Part shown: positions 5,665-6,105 of the stretch, piece after piece | Numbering within the stretch: the stretch's first letter is position 1 | Layout of the letters: each line of letters starts with the position of its first letter | DNA from: JANRLT01 sp041736895 | GTDB lineage: Bacteria > Planctomycetota > Planctomycetia > Pirellulales > JALHPA01 | Length of the DNA: 6,105 bases | Reading direction: 5' to 3' | NCBI GenBank assembly: GCA_041736895.1 | Contig: JBGSSS010000144.1 | Location: forward strand, 1-6,105 | The notes under the pieces: generated by a model | What the model was told of the DNA's origin: nothing | Database searches by the model: none | What the model saw: only the letters and a program-made list of their open reading frames with translations | Made by a program: the position numbers and the translations under genes

Positions 5665-5943
5665 ATGGCACACGTCGTCTGTGAACCCTGTTTTGCTTGT
5701 AAGTACACGGATTGCGTAGTGGTCTGTCCGGTCGAATGTTTCTACGAAGGCGACAAGATCCTCTACATCCACCCGGATGAATGCATCGACTGCGAAGCGT
5801 GCGTCCCCGAGTGTCCCGTCGAAGCGATCTTCCATCAGGATAATGTTCCGGAGGATTGGAAGGGCTTCATCGAACTAAACGCCGAAATGGCGCCGCAATG
5901 TCCGGTCATCACCGAAAAGAAAGATCCGCTGGTGCAGGAGTAA
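5665..5943 (+). CDS. fdxA: 7Fe-8S-type ferredoxin (FdxA family)
   Basis: A 92-residue cytoplasmic low-potential electron carrier. From memory it resembles Azotobacter vinelandii ferredoxin I closely (CKYTDC, VCPV-CFYEG, IHPDECIDC, VPED, NAE, ITEKKDPL). By that alignment C9, C17 and C50 bind the [3Fe-4S] cluster and C21, C40, C43 and C46 the [4Fe-4S] cluster. C12 and C25 match the non-ligand Cys11 and Cys24 of that protein. C6 is an additional cysteine where ferredoxin I has a threonine, giving C-x2-C-x2-C at the N-terminus. The protein stops soon after KKDPL, so it lacks the C-terminal tail of the 106-residue Azotobacter form; shorter versions are common. It has its own promoter and terminator and no partner reductase nearby, so its electron donor and acceptor cannot be named. 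Confidence 0.95.
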   Translation: MAHVVCEPCFACKYTDCVVVCPVECFYEGDKILYIHPDECIDCEACVPECPVEAIFHQDNVPEDWKGFIELNAEMAPQCPVITEKKDPLVQE

Positions 5944-5981
5944 GGTTCGCAGCGAATCACTTAAGCAGATACAAAAACTAA

Positions 5982-6019
5982 AAGTCCCTTGTCGATCAGG
6001 TCGACGAGGGGCTTTTTTT
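5982..6019 (+). terminator. Intrinsic terminator of the ferredoxin gene
   Basis: A 14-bp stem (5982-5995 with 6001-6014, with two G-U wobbles) closes the 5-base loop TCAGG and runs into T7 (6013-6019). It lies 38 bases after the stop codon. An A-rich stretch on the left (5972-5983) means it could also stop transcription coming from the right. Confidence 0.93.
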
Positions 6020-6058
6020 GTGCGCTGAGACAACGTGTTATGATATCCGTTTAGCGGC

Positions 6059-6105
6059 GACGCGCAGCGGAGCGCTGAGGATGTCCGAATGCTCCGCTGC
6101 GCGTC
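6059..6105. repeat. Perfect 15-bp inverted repeat at the window edge
   Basis: GACGCGCAGCGGAGC (6059-6073) and its exact reverse complement (6091-6105) flank a 17-base centre. There is no T-run on the visible side, so a terminator is not indicated, and the right arm ends with the last base of the window. The core GCGGAGCGCT (6067-6076) also occurs at 5101-5110. It may be a REP-like dispersed intergenic repeat; copy number cannot be judged from one window. Confidence 0.75.

Noticed and set aside
5498..5719. Open frame of 73 codons on the plus strand
   Set aside because: It spans the strong ferredoxin promoter and overlaps the start of the ferredoxin gene in another frame.
5998..6105. Promoter for a gene beyond the right edge (TATGAT near 6039)
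   Set aside because: The -10-like box has no acceptable -35 at 16-18 bp, and no downstream gene is visible.
1..6105. CRISPR array, defence island, toxin-antitoxin pair, tRNA/rRNA or biosynthetic cluster
   Set aside because: No regularly spaced repeats, RNA gene folds or characteristic protein families were seen on either strand. The genes present are known families apart from one truncated unknown.

Overview
The window looks like ordinary bacterial chromosome carrying one insertion sequence. The likely host is a moderately GC-rich member of the Planctomycetota. That placement is an inference from three things: a signal-peptide-bearing SH3-like/TPR protein, a secreted cyclophilin with an alanine/proline-rich linker, and a stand-alone ECF-type sigma factor. 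No taxonomic marker is present, so it is tentative.

Layout from left to right. (1) Positions 2-1398 are a complete IS256-family insertion sequence: imperfect 25-bp terminal inverted repeats around one intact Mutator-type DDE transposase (83-1351, +). (2) At 1399-1716 (-) lies the 5' part of an AT-rich gene of unknown function. The IS cuts it after codon 106, and its 3' part would lie outside the window to the left. (3) At 1863-3026 (-) is an exported cyclophilin-type peptidyl-prolyl isomerase, with its own candidate promoter and a strong intrinsic terminator. (4) At 3173-4330 (-) is an exported SH3-like/TPR protein. (5) At 4432-5013 (-) is an ECF-like RNA polymerase sigma factor with its own terminator. 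(6) A 651-bp gene-free divergent intergenic region follows (5014-5664). It holds several dyads and an excellent sigma-70-type promoter. (7) At 5665-5943 (+) is a 7Fe-8S-type ferredoxin (FdxA-like), closed by a strong terminator. (8) The last 47 bases are a perfect 15-bp inverted repeat that runs exactly to the window edge.

The minus-strand genes look separately transcribed: two clear terminators and one candidate promoter separate them, so no operon is evident. The cyclophilin and the TPR protein both probably act in the cell envelope. The sigma factor has no adjacent anti-sigma gene. The ferredoxin is cytoplasmic and probably constitutive or lightly regulated.

I found no defence system, CRISPR array, RNA gene or biosynthetic cluster. 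The points most worth a second look are the IS-interrupted AT-rich gene, the dyad on the predicted start point of the ferredoxin transcript, the structured intergenic region, and the hairpin at the right edge. Both window edges coincide with probable repeats, which suggests this may be a whole contig bounded by repeats.
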